NCBI RefSeq assembly: GCF_029919115.1
Contig: NZ_CP123990.1
Location: 5,420,501 to 5,484,500, forward strand
Reading direction: 5' to 3'
From: Variovorax paradoxus
Lineage (GTDB): Bacteria > Pseudomonadota > Gammaproteobacteria > Burkholderiales > Burkholderiaceae_C
Length of the DNA: 64,000 nt
Shown here: positions 40,362 to 49,300 of the stretch, piece by piece
Layout: every line of letters starts with the position of its first letter
Position numbering within the stretch: position 1 is the first letter of the stretch
The notes under the pieces: generated by a model
Seen by the model: only the letters and a program-made list of their open reading frames with translations
Database searches by the model: none
Told to the model about the DNA's origin: nothing
Position numbers and translations under genes: made by a program

Positions 40362-41641
40362 AAATTCTTCTCTATTCGATGAACTTCACGCCCGAGCTGG
40401 TCGGCATCGGCAAATACTCGGGCGAGATGGCGCAGTGGCTGCATGCACAGGGCCATGACGTGCGCGTGATTGCATCGCCGCCCTTCTTTCCGCATTGGGC
40501 GCCGTTCGAAGGGTATTCGGCCTGGGCCTACCGCAAGACCGACTGGAACGGCATCACGGTGTGGCGCGCGCCCACCTGGGTGCCCGCACGGCCGCGGGCA
40601 CTGGCGCGCATTGCGCACCTCTTCTCGTTCATGGCGTCGAGCATGCCCCTGCTCTTTGCGCAGATCCGCTGGAAGCCGGACCTGGTCTTTGTCGTGGAGC
40701 CGCCGCTCTTCTGCGCGCCTTCCGTGCTCTTCTTCTCGCGGATGCTCGGCATCAAGTCGTGGCTTCACATCCAGGACTATGAAGTGGACGCCGCCTTTGG
40801 CATGGGCCTGGTGCGCGGCGCGCGCGCGCGGCGCTTTGCGTTCGCGCTTGAGCGCTGGCTGCTCGGCCAGTTCAGCCGGGTGTCGACCATATCGGCCGCC
40901 ATGCTCGACAAAGCCAGGGACAAGGGCATCGACGAGAGCCGGCTCGTGCTGCTGCCCAACTGGGTGGATGCGCGTGCGATCTTTCCGCAGCCCGCCACCG
41001 CATCGGGAACGGGTGAGCCCGCCAACGGATACCGCAGCATGCTCGGCATTCCGGCGGACGACGTGGTGGTGCTCTATGCGGGCAGCCTGGGTGCCAAGCA
41101 GGGCATCGAGCTGCTGGCCGATGCGGCGCAACGCCTGGTTGCGGCCGCGCACATCCACTTCGTCTTTTGCGGCAACGGCCCGAGCCGCGAGCCGCTGATG
41201 GCCGCCTGCGCAAGCCTGCCCCGAGTGCACTTCATGGACCTGCAACCCGCCGAAAGGCTCAACGAGTTGCTCGGCATGGCAGACATCCACGTGCTGCCGC
41301 AGCGCGCCGATGCCGCCGACCTGGTGATGCCTTCGAAGCTGGCCGGCATGCTCGCAAGCGGCAAGGCGGTGATTGTGACGGCCCATGCGGGCACCGAACT
41401 GAGCAACGTGGTCTCCGGCCGCGGCATGGTGGTTGCCCCCGGCGATGCCGATGCCCTGGCCGATGCCATTGCGCAGCTGGCGGTGTCGCGCCCCCGGCGC
41501 GAGGCCATGGGCGCTGCGGCGCGTTCGTTCGCCGAAACGGAGCTGGACCGCAACGCCATCCTGCAGCGCCTGGAGCGCGAGCTGCTGCGCTGCGTGGCCG
41601 AGCCGCTCGCGGTGCCCGCGCCCACCGGATCCAGCCCATGA
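40358..41641 (+). CDS. Glycosyltransferase, WcaI-like (GT4)
   Basis: The 427-residue GT-B protein starts with MKILLYSMNFTPELVGIGKYSGEMAQWL and has PPFFPHW and the WLHIQDYEVDAAFGMG segment characteristic of the colanic-acid WcaI subgroup. The C-terminal half has VVVLYAGSLGAKQGIELL and ADIHVLPQRADAADLVMPSKL. WcaI adds a fucose in colanic acid, so a fucosyl role here is attractive given GDP-fucose synthase nearby, but it is inference. The start is GTG overlapping the flippase stop. Confidence 0.88.
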   Translation: MKILLYSMNFTPELVGIGKYSGEMAQWLHAQGHDVRVIASPPFFPHWAPFEGYSAWAYRKTDWNGITVWRAPTWVPARPRALARIAHLFSFMASSMPLLFAQIRWKPDLVFVVEPPLFCAPSVLFFSRMLGIKSWLHIQDYEVDAAFGMGLVRGARARRFAFALERWLLGQFSRVSTISAAMLDKARDKGIDESRLVLLPNWVDARAIFPQPATASGTGEPANGYRSMLGIPADDVVVLYAGSLGAKQGIELLADAAQRLVAAAHIHFVFCGNGPSREPLMAACASLPRVHFMDLQPAERLNELLGMADIHVLPQRADAADLVMPSKLAGMLASGKAVIVTAHAGTELSNVVSGRGMVVAPGDADALADAIAQLAVSRPRREAMGAAARSFAETELDRNAILQRLERELLRCVAEPLAVPAPTGSSP

Positions 41642-41695
41642 CTTTTTCAAGAACGTGAAACCTCGTCCAACCCTGAAAACTCATTAGGAATCTTC

Positions 41696-42487
41696 ATGTC
41701 CGACACCGCGCCTCACTCTTCCGACTCCCCTGATTCCGCTCGGGCGTCCGAGCGCCGCACGGTTTATCCGTCCGGCGTCTGTCCTCCGGCCGAACCGCTT
41801 TGGCCGCATTTCCTGACCGGGCAGGAAGATGCCCCGGTTCGCGTGCTGCTCGTCGACGACGACGAGTTCATGCGCCGCGTGATCGCGCAGGAGTTGCTGT
41901 CGGACATGCGAATACAGCTGGAGGCCCAAGCCGGCAGCGTGCGCGACGGACGCCGCCTGCTGACGACTCACGAATTCGACGTGCTGATGGTCGACCTGCG
42001 GCTAGGCGACGGCTCGGGGTTCGAGCTCATTCGCGAGGCACGCAAGCTGCATCGCTATTGCGAAATCATCGTGATCTCGGCCATGGAAGACGACGCCCAC
42101 GTGATGCACGCCTTCGAGCTTGGCGCCACGGGCTACCTGCTCAAGCATGCCTGGCTGCAGAGCTTTGCGCAGGCGGTGCTGCAGGTGGTGAACGGCGGCG
42201 CGGCCATTACGCCCAAGCTGGCGCGCAGGCTGCTGACGCGCATGAACCAGCACACCGCCGAGCCGCCCCCGATAGAAGCGCCGCAGCAGCGCGAGGTCAC
42301 ACTGACGACCCGCGAGCGCGAGGTGCTTCGCTGCGTGGCGCGCGGCTGCGTGTCGAAGGAGATCAGCATGAGGCTTGGTATCTCGGGGCAGACGGTCAAC
42401 GCCCACATCAAGAACATCTACAAGAAGCTGCAGGTGCATTCGCGTGCGCAGGCGGTCAGCTTTGCCACCAACACGGGGCAGCTCTGA
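41696..42487 (+). CDS. LuxR/NarL-type response regulator
   Basis: The 263-residue regulator has a receiver domain from about residue 48 (VRVLLVDDDEF, phospho-acceptor Asp100 in MVDLRLGDGSG, and a conserved Lys in GYLLKHAW). A C-terminal LuxR helix-turn-helix contains TTREREVLRCVARGCVSKEI and TVNAHIKNIYKKL. An unusual 47-residue Ser/Pro-rich extension precedes the receiver. No sensor kinase is encoded nearby. It sits inside the array it probably controls, between a glycosyltransferase and manC. Confidence 0.93.
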   Translation: MSDTAPHSSDSPDSARASERRTVYPSGVCPPAEPLWPHFLTGQEDAPVRVLLVDDDEFMRRVIAQELLSDMRIQLEAQAGSVRDGRRLLTTHEFDVLMVDLRLGDGSGFELIREARKLHRYCEIIVISAMEDDAHVMHAFELGATGYLLKHAWLQSFAQAVLQVVNGGAAITPKLARRLLTRMNQHTAEPPPIEAPQQREVTLTTREREVLRCVARGCVSKEISMRLGISGQTVNAHIKNIYKKLQVHSRAQAVSFATNTGQL

Positions 42488-42502
42488 GCAAAGGACATGG
42501 CC

Positions 42503-44011
42503 ATGAACACCCCCACCATCCACCCCGTCGTGCTTTGCGGAGGCAGCGGCACGCGCTTGTGGCCGCTCTCGCGCAAGACGCTTCCCAAGCAGTTTGCGCC
42601 GCTCATCGGCGAGAAGAGCCTGCTGCAGATGACGCTGGAGCGCCTGTGCAGCCTGAACAGCAACATCACCTGCATTGCATCGGAAGACCACCGCTTCCTG
42701 GTGCGCGAGGCTGTCGAGAAAGCCGGCGCGACCGGACGGCAGATCCTCGAGCCGATGGCGCGCAACACCGCGGCAGCCATGGCCGCGGCGGCACTGCTCG
42801 CCGGCAAGGACGACCTGCTTCTGTTCGCCCCCTCCGACCACCACATTCCCGACACGCCGCTTTTCGCCGAGACGATACGGCGCGGCGTCGACGCGGCGTT
42901 GGCCGGGCACATCGTGACCTTCGGTGTGATGCCCTCTTTCGCGAGCACCGCTTATGGCTACATCGAAGCCGGCGCAGTGTCGGCCGACGGCTGCAGCCGG
43001 GCCGTGGTGCGCTTCGTCGAAAAGCCGACCGCGGCGGTGGCCGAATCGCTGATCCTGCACGGCGGCTACAGCTGGAACGCGGGCATCTTCCTGGTGCAGG
43101 CGAGTACGTTGATCTCCGCCTTGAACGCGCATGCGCCCGACATCCTTCTGGCCTGCCAGCGCGCGACCGCCGGTATTTCCAGCGAAGGCAGCTTCGACCG
43201 CCTGGACCCGGAGGCCTTCCAGGCTTGCCGCAGCGACAGCATCGACTATGCGGTGCTCGAAAAGCAGCAGAACATTGCCGTGGTGAAGTTCGAAGGCGCC
43301 TGGAGCGATGTGGGAAGCTGGAACGCCGTGGCCACACTGCATCCGGAAGACGGCACCGGCAACCGCCTGAGCGGCCAGGCCAGGACGCTGCGTGCGCGCA
43401 ATACCTTCATTCATGCGCCGCACCGGCCGGTGGTGGCCCTGGGCACGGAAGACCTGATCATCGTGGACACGCCCGACGCTGTGCTGGTGGCGAAGGCGGA
43501 TTGCGCCGAGCAGGTCGGCGAGGTGGTGCGCATGCTCGCGCAGCAAGGCCAGGCCGAGGCGACCGAACACCGGCGCGTGGTGCGGCCCTGGGGCGCCTAT
43601 GACAGGCTCGACTTCGGCGACCGCTTCCAGGTGAAGCGCCTCACGGTGAATCCGGGCGCCAAGCTGTCGCTGCAAATGCACCACCACCGCGCCGAGCATT
43701 GGATTGTGGTGCGCGGCACGGCCAGGGCCACATGCGACGGCCAGGTCAGCCTGGTGCGGGAGAACGAATCCATCTACCTGCCCTCGGGCGCGATCCACCG
43801 GCTCGAGAATCCGGGCAAGACCATGCTCGAAGTGATCGAGGTGCAGACCGGCAGCTACCTGGGCGAGGACGACATCGTGCGCTTCGACGACACCTACGGC
43901 CGCTGCGCCTCCATCAGAGCGCAGCCCGAAACCGCGGCGTCGATGCCGCCCGAGGCGATGGCTGCAAGCGGCGGCGTGAGCGCGGGCACACAGTTGGCGG
44001 CACACCCCTGA
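42503..44011 (+). CDS. manC: Mannose-1-phosphate guanylyltransferase / mannose-6-phosphate isomerase
   Basis: This 502-residue bifunctional enzyme supplies GDP-mannose. The nucleotidyltransferase half begins with VVLCGGSGTRLWPLSR and contains RFVEKP. The cupin-type isomerase half shows RPWGAYDRLDFGDRFQVKRL, then QMHHHRAEHWIVV and LPSGAIHRLENPG. I prefer the second ATG at 42503 because AAGGA at 42491-42495 lies seven bases upstream; the ATG at 42497 is too close. The C-terminal 30 residues are an Ala-rich extension. As the last gene of the array it provides the precursor that GDP-fucose synthase also needs. Confidence 0.93.
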   Translation: MNTPTIHPVVLCGGSGTRLWPLSRKTLPKQFAPLIGEKSLLQMTLERLCSLNSNITCIASEDHRFLVREAVEKAGATGRQILEPMARNTAAAMAAAALLAGKDDLLLFAPSDHHIPDTPLFAETIRRGVDAALAGHIVTFGVMPSFASTAYGYIEAGAVSADGCSRAVVRFVEKPTAAVAESLILHGGYSWNAGIFLVQASTLISALNAHAPDILLACQRATAGISSEGSFDRLDPEAFQACRSDSIDYAVLEKQQNIAVVKFEGAWSDVGSWNAVATLHPEDGTGNRLSGQARTLRARNTFIHAPHRPVVALGTEDLIIVDTPDAVLVAKADCAEQVGEVVRMLAQQGQAEATEHRRVVRPWGAYDRLDFGDRFQVKRLTVNPGAKLSLQMHHHRAEHWIVVRGTARATCDGQVSLVRENESIYLPSGAIHRLENPGKTMLEVIEVQTGSYLGEDDIVRFDDTYGRCASIRAQPETAASMPPEAMAASGGVSAGTQLAAHP

Positions 44012-44018
44012 CACGCGC

Positions 44019-44052
44019 GGCAACAGCGCCACCGGAGGACGGGGCTGTTGCC
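44019..44052. terminator. Hairpin after manC, possible terminator
   Basis: GGCAACAGC (44019-44027) and GCTGTTGCC (44044-44052) form a perfect 9-bp stem with a 16-base loop directly after the manC stop. There is no T-run, so efficient intrinsic termination is doubtful, but the position at the end of the long array fits. Confidence 0.4.
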
Positions 44053-44071
44053 ATCACGTAGCATCCGGCCC

Positions 44072-44356
44072 ATGAGCTACACAGTGAACCTGATCGACTT
44101 CCCCGATGCACCGGCCGAAGTCATTTCCGCGGCGGAGTCGCGCTTTCGGCGCGAACTCGACAAGCTGCTGGGCGACGGCGTGACGCAGGCGCTGAAGGCC
44201 TTCGAAAACGCCAGCGAATCGAGTGCCGACGAGTTGACGAAAGACGAGATCGCGCTGGCCGCAAACTGGGCCAAGGCCTACGAAGCCGCCAAGACCGCGG
44301 GCTTTCGCGCGCTGGGCGAGGCCGACGAAGCGTATTTCGAAGTCCGGCCGGACTGA
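44072..44356 (+). CDS. Small hypothetical protein, helical
   Basis: This 94-residue, acidic, probably all-helical protein has no recognised family. The ATG at 44072 is used; the open frame begins at a TTG at 44048. It follows manC by 60 bp, across the hairpin, so it may be outside the exopolysaccharide transcript. Codon usage is like the neighbours. Confidence 0.55.
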   Translation: MSYTVNLIDFPDAPAEVISAAESRFRRELDKLLGDGVTQALKAFENASESSADELTKDEIALAANWAKAYEAAKTAGFRALGEADEAYFEVRPD

Positions 44357-44392
44357 CGGCCGAGGCAGCCACCCGTTTCAGGCAGGCCTTTC

Positions 44393-44989
44393 ATGACGAA
44401 GCGCTGGCCTGCCTTGATCTTGATGGCCGCAGCCCTGCTCGCGGGCTGCACCGCGCCGCCCGCGAAACCTCCCGCCGCCTCGGCTCCGGCCGCCAGTGCG
44501 GTGCAATGGCAGTACGTGCGCTCGACCTCGTACGAGGCCGGGCAGCCCGGCCTGGGCGTCAGCCACCGGTACCAAAGCAACGTGGGCTGGGTCGACGTCT
44601 ACGTGTACGGCATGAAGCGCAGCGACTGGGCCGCCGGCGTCGCCGATCCGGAATTCGACGAGCACTTCAAGGCCGCCGTGGAAGAGGTCCGGCTTGCGGG
44701 CGCGAGAGGCGTCTATGCCAAGGTGGAGGTCGGCCCGGTGCGCGATGAATTGATCGACGGACAGGCCTTCCGGCGCGTGAGCTTTCGCGTGCTGCACGCC
44801 CAGAGCCGGAAGACCTATGACTCGTTCACCTATCTCACGGGGCGCAATGGCCGGCTGCTGAAATACCGCATGTCCTTCATCACCCCGGCGCCGGCCAACG
44901 TGGAGGCCCTTGCCCGCGAATTCATCGAGCGCAACCTGCGCAGCGGACCCGACATGCCGAGGGCCTCGCACCCGCTTCTCAGCATTTGA
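44393..44989 (+). CDS. Hypothetical lipoprotein
   Basis: The 198-residue product has a lipoprotein signal with lipobox LLAGC (Cys19), followed by a proline/alanine linker and a compact domain of about 150 residues. The latter has alternating beta-type segments (WVDVYVYGMKRSDW, FRRVSFRVLH) and a C-terminal helix. I cannot name a family. It lies 36 bp after the small helical gene and may be its partner. Envelope location is predicted; function is unknown. Confidence 0.65.
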   Translation: MTKRWPALILMAAALLAGCTAPPAKPPAASAPAASAVQWQYVRSTSYEAGQPGLGVSHRYQSNVGWVDVYVYGMKRSDWAAGVADPEFDEHFKAAVEEVRLAGARGVYAKVEVGPVRDELIDGQAFRRVSFRVLHAQSRKTYDSFTYLTGRNGRLLKYRMSFITPAPANVEALAREFIERNLRSGPDMPRASHPLLSI

Positions 44990-45004
44990 GACAGCGCAAA
45001 TATA

Positions 45005-45020
45005 CTGTACGTTCATACAG
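45005..45020 (+). promoter_or_regulatory. LexA (SOS) box
   Basis: CTGTACGTTCATACAG is an exact CTGT-N8-ACAG palindrome, the LexA operator form of beta- and gammaproteobacteria, embedded in TATACTGTAC as in many SOS promoters. It lies 50 bp before the ATG at 45071 and should repress that small gene until DNA damage. A second box lies at 51831-51846. Confidence 0.85.
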
Positions 45021-45070
45021 TGTTTCCTCTAGAATTACTCGTCTCCCAGAGCAACATTCGAGGCGACACC

Positions 45071-45283
45071 ATGACCACCGCCAGCCCGCCAGCGCCTTCT
45101 GCGCGGATCCTGTTTTTCTCGCCGCCAAGGCGCCCACTGCTTCGCCCGCATGCGGGCCGCATCTCGACCTGGCCGTTTCGCGTGGTCTCCGACAGGGAGC
45201 GCGGCGACGGCAAGGACATTCGCCTGCAAGCAGCGCGCATCATTCGCACGACGGCCGAACAGTGGTGGCCTGAGGCCGAGTGA
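45071..45283 (+). CDS. Small putative SOS-induced protein, 70 residues
   Basis: This 70-residue basic protein starts at the ATG at 45071; the frame is open from 45020 but that start overlaps the LexA box. It contains an arginine/proline-rich first half (FFSPPRRPLLRPHAGR) and an amphipathic C-terminal part with TTAEQWWP. No family is recognised. The perfect LexA box upstream makes it a likely SOS gene, and it converges with the imuA-imuB-dnaE2 unit. Whether it inhibits division or serves repair is open. Confidence 0.6.
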   Translation: MTTASPPAPSARILFFSPPRRPLLRPHAGRISTWPFRVVSDRERGDGKDIRLQAARIIRTTAEQWWPEAE

Positions 45284-45317
45284 GTTGCAACGCGGCGGCC
45301 GTGCAGGCCGCCGTCAC

Positions 45318-46250
45318 TCAACGCGCATCGTCGCCCAGCATGTCCTGCGCATCGTCATCGAAGCCCGCAATGGGTTGCGCCTTTGCAAGCGCCAGCCACA
45401 CGCCGAACGGAATGCGCTCGAACGCACGGTGCACAGCGGCGCGCGCCACCACCAGCCGTTCGCCTTCGAGCACCAGCACACCGCACTCCTGCGGAATTTC
45501 GTCGGCAGACGCAATCGGGCGGCCGCGCGCGTCGTTGCCCAGCACGTACCAGCACTCGCCACCCAAGTCGAGGTAGGCGGCACGCTTGTCGGGCTTGCGC
45601 AGGTCGCCCAGCAAGTCGGCGCGGCTCACCTTCACCTCGTGCACGATGGGGTGCGCATAGGCCTCGACGCTGGTATTGCGAATGGAAAACACATCGGGCT
45701 TTGCAATGCACCAGCGCGGCTTGCCGCCCTCTTCGAGCGGCGGCAGGCGCGCACGCAGGCCCAGGCCGCGCCAGGCGATGCGGCCGCCGCGCGTCATTTC
45801 GCGTGCCACGCGTTCGACCAATGCCTCATGCGGCGAGAGCGCCGCGCGGTTGATGGTGAGCGTGGTGGCAATGCGGGCAATGCCGGCGTCGGTGACGCGC
45901 AGGGTTTCGTGGCCGTGCGGCGTGCGAACGCGCTCGAGAAACCCGCCGGCCAGCAACTCGACCTCGATGGTGTCGCAGCAGGGCCAGCCGGCCGAACGGT
46001 AGATTTCGCGCAGCCGCCGCGCGTGCGCCTTTCCGAAAGGCACCTCGCCGGTTTTCTGCATGGGCGGCGGCGGATCGATCACCGGCGGCGGAAAGCCGGG
46101 GTCGGTGAACGGCGGCTCCACGGGCGGCGGGTCTCCTTCAGGCGGCGGACCGGGCTGCGGTGGCGGCGGCATGGGTATGGGCACATCGGGCGCAGGCGGC
46201 GGCGGACCGATCGGCAGGGCGACGACGGGATCAAGTGCAAGTGCGGACAT
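45318..46250 (-). CDS. Putative PD-(D/E)XK-type repair nuclease, MmcB-like, with Pro-rich N-terminus
   Basis: This 310-residue protein has about 65 proline-rich residues at the N-terminus, then a winged-helix-like stretch. Around residue 205 onward lies a segment with IVHEVKVSRADLLGDLRK, followed by YLDLGGECWYVLG. The E-V-K with a downstream beta strand ending in a tyrosine-rich turn resembles the nuclease-fold protein MmcB, which accompanies imuABC in alphaproteobacteria. It sits 68 bp after dnaE2 on the same strand and so belongs to the SOS unit. Nuclease assignment rests on motif resemblance and context. Confidence 0.55.
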   Translation of the reverse strand: MSALALDPVVALPIGPPPPAPDVPIPMPPPPQPGPPPEGDPPPVEPPFTDPGFPPPVIDPPPPMQKTGEVPFGKAHARRLREIYRSAGWPCCDTIEVELLAGGFLERVRTPHGHETLRVTDAGIARIATTLTINRAALSPHEALVERVAREMTRGGRIAWRGLGLRARLPPLEEGGKPRWCIAKPDVFSIRNTSVEAYAHPIVHEVKVSRADLLGDLRKPDKRAAYLDLGGECWYVLGNDARGRPIASADEIPQECGVLVLEGERLVVARAAVHRAFERIPFGVWLALAKAQPIAGFDDDAQDMLGDDAR

Positions 46251-46318
46251 GGAAGAAGCAGGTTAGCGAAAAGTGGCCGGTTGCGCGAGCCATGGAACGA
46301 TCGGTTGCATCCGCGCCG

Positions 46319-49300
46319 TCAATGAAAATCGCGGCTGGTGTTGCTCTGCGCCAGCCGCCCCATCAGCGGCGTCAGGTCCTTGAAGCCGGTGGCAACCAGG
46401 TGCTGCACCTTGCCGCCGCTGTCGTCATCGCGTTGCCAGGTGCCCTGCACCGCCAGCAGGTGCGACTTGAGCAGCGGCTCGCGCCAGGCTTCGATGACAT
46501 GGCTCCAGACGATGACATTGACATTGCCGGTTTCGTCCTCGAGCGTGACGAAGATGGTGCCGTTGGCCGTGCCCGGGCGCTGCCGCCCCTTGACGATGCC
46601 GCAGGCGCGCGCGGTCTGGCCGCTGGGCAGGCCACGCAGTTCTTCGGCGCTCATGAGCTTCATGCGCGCCAAGCGCGGGCGCAGCAGCGCGAGCGGATGG
46701 CGCCGCAGCGTGAGGCCGAGCGCGGCATAGTCGCCGACGATTTCCTCGCCCTCGGGTGCCGCGGGCAGCTGCAGGACCTGTTCATTGATCGGCACGCCCT
46801 TGAGCAAGGCCGGCGAGCGCCGCTGAGCGGTGGCGTCCCACACCTGCTGGCGCCGATGGCCCGAAAGCGACATCAGCGCATCGGCGGCGGCCAGCGCAGC
46901 CATGTCCTTGCCGTCGAGCTCGGCGCGCAGGGCGAGGTCTTCGGTACTGGTGAAGGGCGCTTGCGCGCGCGCTGCGAGCAGGCGCTTGGCGCCCTCCTTG
47001 CTGAGGCTCGACACCCGGTTCAGGCCGAGCCGCACGGCGGGCTGGTTCTCGTTGCCGAGGCGATCGGCATAGCGCGTATCGGTGCCCGGCGGCATGCGCG
47101 GTGCATCGGGGCTGCGGGCTTCGAGCGTGGTGTCGATGTCGCTGCACGCGACATCGACCGGCCGCACTTCCACGCCATGCCGGCGCGCGTCCTGCACGAG
47201 CTGCGAGGGGCTGTAGAAGCCCATGGGCTGCGAGTCGAGCAAGGCCGCCAGAAAGCAGGCCGGCTCGTAATTCTTGAGCCAGCTGCTCACGGTGACCAGC
47301 AGCGCAAAGCTCGCGGCATGGCTTTCGGGAAAGCCGTAGTCGCCAAACCCGAGGATCTGCTTGAAGATGGCCTCGGCGAAGGACTCTTTGTAGCCGTTGT
47401 CGACCATGCCTTTCACGAGCTTCTCGTGGAACTTTTCGAGGCCGCCCTTGCGCTTCCATGCGGCCATGGCGCGCCTCAATTGATCGGCCTCGTCGGCGGT
47501 GAACTTGGCCGCGATCATGGCGATCTGCATCACCTGCTCCTGGAAGATCGGCACGCCCAGCGTGCGCTCGAGTGCTTCTTTCAGCTCTTCCTTCTCGTAG
47601 TGGATCGCCAAGCCCTTGGCCAACCGCTCGCGCTGCTTGAGGTAGGGATGCACCATGCCGCCCTGTATGGGCCCGGGCCGCACGATGGCCACCTCGATCA
47701 CCAGGTCTTCATAGCAGCGCGGCTTCAGGCGCGGCAGCATCGACATTTGCGCGCGGCTTTCGATCTGGAACACGCCGACGGTGTCGGCGTCGCAGATCAT
47801 GTCGAACACCTTTGCGTCGTTGTTCGGAACGTGGTGCATCTCCACCATCGAGCCGCGCCAGCGGTTCATGTGGTCGAGCCCGCGGCGTATGGCGCTGAGC
47901 ATGCCCAGCGCGAGCACGTCGACCTTGAGCATGCCCATGGCTTCGAGGTCGTCCTTCTCCCACTGGATGACGGAGCGGTCTTTCATCGATGCCTTTTCGA
48001 CCGGCACCAGCCGCGTGAGCTTGGTGTGCGTGAGCACAAAGCCGCCCACGTGCTGGCTCAGGTGGCGCGGAAAGCCCTTGAGGCGCTGCGTCATCTCGAT
48101 CCATTGCACCAGCTTGAGTTCGTCTTCTTCCACGCCCACGCGCGCAGCCGCCTTGAACAATTGCTCGCCCAGCACGGTGTCGTCGAACCAGTAGTGGTCT
48201 TTTGCGAATTCGTCGATCAGGCGCTCGTCGATGCCGATGGCCTTGCCCACATCGCGCAAGGCGCTGCGAGAGCGGTAGCAGATGACGACAGCGGCAATGG
48301 CTGCGCGCTCGCGGCCGTATTTTTCGTAGATGTACTGGATGACCTCTTCACGCCGCTGGTGCTCGAAGTCGACGTCGATGTCGGGCGGCTCGTTGCGATG
48401 CCGGCTCAGGAAGCGCTCGAACAGCAGGTGGCCTTTTTCAGGGTTGACCGCGGTAATGCCGAGGCAATAGCAGACGACCGAGTTGGCCGAGGAACCACGC
48501 CCCTGGCAAAGGATGTGCTTCGAGCGCGCAAAGCGCACGATGTCTTCCACCGTCAGAAAGAACATCTCGTACTTCAGCTCGACGATGAGCGCGAGTTCCT
48601 TTTCGACCTGCTCGCGCACCTTGCTCGGAATGCCCCCCGGAAAGCGGTCCGCCGCGCCTTCCCAGGTCTTGCGCACCAGCGTCTGCACGGGCGTCTCGTG
48701 GTTGCCCACGGTTTCGAGCGGGTACTTGTAGGTCTCGCGGATCACATTGGGATTGAACCGGCATCGCTCGGCCACCACCAGCGTGTTCGACAGCATTTCG
48801 GGCAGGTACAGCTCGGCCAGCCGCACCCGCTGCCGCAGATGCCGCTCGGCATTCGACTGCAGCGCAAAGCCGCATTCGGCCACGGTCTTGCCTTCGCGCA
48901 CGGCGGTGAGCACGTCGTGCAGCGGCTTGGCCGAGCGCGCATGCATGTGCACGTCGCCGGCCGCCACGAGCGGAACGCCCACGTGCTCGCCCGCCTGCAT
49001 CAGCGTGACAAACCACAGGTCGTCGTCGAGCTCGTTGAGCATTTCCAGCGCCAGCCACAGGTTTTCTCCATAGAGCGCCTTGGCGGCCAGCAGGTCTTCA
49101 TGCAGCGAGGCGACGTCCATGGCACCGCCCGGCGCCCTGTGCGGCACAAAAAGAACCTGGCAGTGCTGCAGCGAAGCCACATCGCTCTCGTCCCAGCTCA
49201 CGCGGTATTCGCCCTTGGGCAGCTCGGTGTTGCGCGCGGCGGTGATGAACTCGCACAGGTTGCCCCAGCCCTCGGTGTCGTTGGCGATGACCACGAGCCT

